A stretch of 40,504 bases of DNA from Spirochaetia bacterium (GTDB lineage: Bacteria; Spirochaetota; Spirochaetia; Treponematales; Breznakiellaceae): NCBI GenBank assembly GCA_026002045.1, contig BOAV01000012.1:1-40504 (forward strand). Direction: 5' to 3'. How positions within the stretch are numbered: the first letter of the stretch is position 1; each line of letters opens with the position of its first letter. Of the stretch, positions 39,414 to 40,504 are shown piece by piece. The notes under the pieces were generated by a model, which was given only the letters and a program-made list of their open reading frames with translations, did no database searches and was not told the DNA's origin. Position numbers and translations under genes: made by a program.

Positions 39414-39752
39414 ATGACTGACAGAATACGAGCGATCCGCGAAAAACTGGGCATTAATCAGGGCGAATTTGCCCGCCAAATAGGCTTAACTCAGGCGGCT
39501 CTGTCCCGGATCGAGGTGGGAAAGAGTAAACTGACCGAACAGAACATCAAGCTGATATGCGTGACCTTTAATGTGAACGAGCATTGGCTGCGTACCGGGG
39601 AGGGGGAGATGTTCGGCTCCTTATCGCTCTATGAAAAGGAGCTTTTGGAGACTTACCGCCAGTTAACAGAGGAAACCCAAGACTTCATTCTGGATATGAC
39701 CCGGACCCTGTTAAAAAAGTATAAGGAAAAGTTAAAAAAGTCTTCTATATAA
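39414..39752 (+). CDS. XRE-family (Cro/CI-like) transcriptional regulator
   Basis: The 112-residue protein has an N-terminal HTH_3 domain (IRAIREKLGINQGEFARQIG, then LTQAALSRIEVGKSKLTEQN and VNEHWLRTGEG). The C-terminal helix (SLYEKELLETYRQLTEETQD) is probably for dimerisation. The start at 39414 is chosen over 39396 (TTG), although neither has a strong ribosome-binding site. It resembles phage-type or toxin-antitoxin-type repressors. It converges with the guanine deaminase gene with no gap. Confidence 0.8.
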   Translation: MTDRIRAIREKLGINQGEFARQIGLTQAALSRIEVGKSKLTEQNIKLICVTFNVNEHWLRTGEGEMFGSLSLYEKELLETYRQLTEETQDFILDMTRTLLKKYKEKLKKSSI

Positions 39753-40401
39753 TCAGCAGAACAGGGCCTTCCCCCGCACATACTTCGCCGCAATATGGCG
39801 ATCATCCGAAAGGTACACCGTCCGCCGGAGCCGCTCCTCCACGCTCAGCCTAAAAGGGGCGGCCAGGTCCGCATCGTTAATGACCAGCGCGTCAAATTCA
39901 TAGCCCGGATCAAAGGAACCCGCTGCCCCGGCATTACCCGGCAACCCGGCCTTCCCAAAGAACGATCCGCCCCCAAGGGTTCCCATCCAGAACGCTTCCT
40001 CAAAGGTGAGGGACGCTTCGTCTTTGGCGACAAGGCACTGCCGCAGTTTGGACACCCCGATTGCATCGGTCATGGCCCGGAAGATCGATGTGTGGACGCC
40101 CCCGGCGACATCGCTGCCGAGCCCGGTGGGGATGCCCATGTCCAGAAAGCGCCGCGCCGGGGCGATGCCGGATGAGATGTTGAGGTTCGATTGGGGGCAG
40201 TGGGCGATGTATACGCCCCGGTTCCGCATCAGGCGCAGTTCCTCATCACCTGACCAGACGCAGTGGGCCATGACGGTGGGCGTATTCGCGCCGAAGAGAT
40301 CAAACTGGGCGTAGGCATCGCCGTAAAAATTTGATGAGGGGCAGAGTTCCCGTACCCAGGCAATCTCACGCTGATTTTCCGAAAGGTGGGACTGGAGGGG
40401 G
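39753..40401 (-). CDS. guaD: Guanine deaminase-like amidohydrolase, 5' part missing at contig end
   Basis: Only the C-terminal half, about 215 residues, is present. Metal-binding positions of the amidohydrolase fold are visible: the His of LQSHLSENQRE, TVMAHCVWSGDEELRL, AHCPQSNLNISSG and LGSDVAGGVHTSIFRAMTDA with the metal Asp. The SHLSEN and CPQSNL blocks favour guanine deaminase (guanine to xanthine plus ammonia) over the related thioadenosine/SAH deaminases. The gene runs off into chimeric sequence at 40397-40401, so the predicted first residues MTYATF are artefactual. Confidence 0.75.
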
Positions 40402-40504
40402 AAAGTGGCGTAAGTCAAATAAAGTGGAGGAAGGTATGAAAAGGAAGATTTCGGTCCTGTTGATTATTGCCGTACCGTTTAGCATGGCGGGAAATGTGTT
40501 TGCG
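40397..40504. other. Chimeric contig end: inverted copy of 39020-39127
   Basis: The last 108 bases are a perfect reverse complement of 39020-39127, the leader and signal peptide of the secreted protein at 38378-39088. The junction lies in a GGGGG run shared by both segments. With the same structure at the left end, this is best read as an inverted chimera and not a second gene copy. Confidence 0.88.

Noticed and set aside
40436..40504. Start of a second copy of the secreted-protein gene
   Set aside because: A perfect inverted duplicate of 39020-39088 at the contig edge, explained by the chimera.

Overview
The window looks like one complete contig from a host-associated treponeme (Spirochaetota), most like the termite-gut Treponema lineage. 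Evidence for this is the gene order tRNA-Thr, rpmG, tRNA-Trp, secE, nusG, rplKAJL, rpoBC. RpoB also has the spirochaete-type Asn in the rifampicin pocket. Carbohydrate ABC importers lack an ATPase gene of their own, and repetitive lipoproteins and many intergenic palindromes are present. The genus call is inference. Both ends of the contig (1-68 and 40397-40504) are perfect inverted copies of sequence lying 4.3 kb and 1.3 kb inside. That is the signature of inverted amplification or assembly chimeras, so the outermost bases should not be read as real neighbours.

Layout. (1) 65-3312 and about 8680-12049 are two related accessory flanks in opposite orientation. Each holds a large repetitive surface lipoprotein gene with a homologous leader, palindromic repeats with CAGCCCCCCTGCAACCG-type ends (families A and B), and toxin-antitoxin genes, some truncated at a repeat. 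The second leader carries a run of 12 G. (2) Between them, 3318-8030 holds a sugar kinase transcribed divergently from a binding protein, two permeases and a HAD phosphatase, with overlapping divergent promoters. (3) 12632-19956 is a cell-wall sugar salvage operon: NamZ-like exo-N-acetylmuramidase, ABC binding protein, two permeases, an AmiE-like serine hydrolase, MurQ etherase and a MurR-like RpiR regulator. A strong promoter and a perfect palindromic operator precede the binding protein. (4) 19960-22662 holds a CheY-like receiver co-directional with a flavodiiron protein, then a tRNA-dihydrouridine synthase. (5) 22738-34587 is the conserved ribosomal protein and RNA polymerase cluster. It contains a tRNA-Trp-derived palindromic insert, a multi-hairpin rplJ leader and a 130-bp palindrome between rpoB and rpoC. 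(6) 34701-40401 is accessory: a frameshifted ISAs1-type element directly after rpoC, a CAP-domain secreted protein coupled to a DUF2971 protein, a BspA-type leucine-rich-repeat protein, a secreted unknown protein, an XRE regulator with a divergent small protein, and a truncated guanine deaminase.

How the genes may work together. NamZ would release MurNAc from peptidoglycan fragments and the ABC system would import the sugar or muropeptide. AmiE would remove the peptide, a kinase (perhaps the BadF-type kinase at 3318-4232) would phosphorylate MurNAc, and MurQ would turn MurNAc-6-P into GlcNAc-6-P under MurR control. This would be an ABC-fed alternative to the PTS-fed (MurP) pathway. The individual families are well supported; the substrate and the kinase link are inference.
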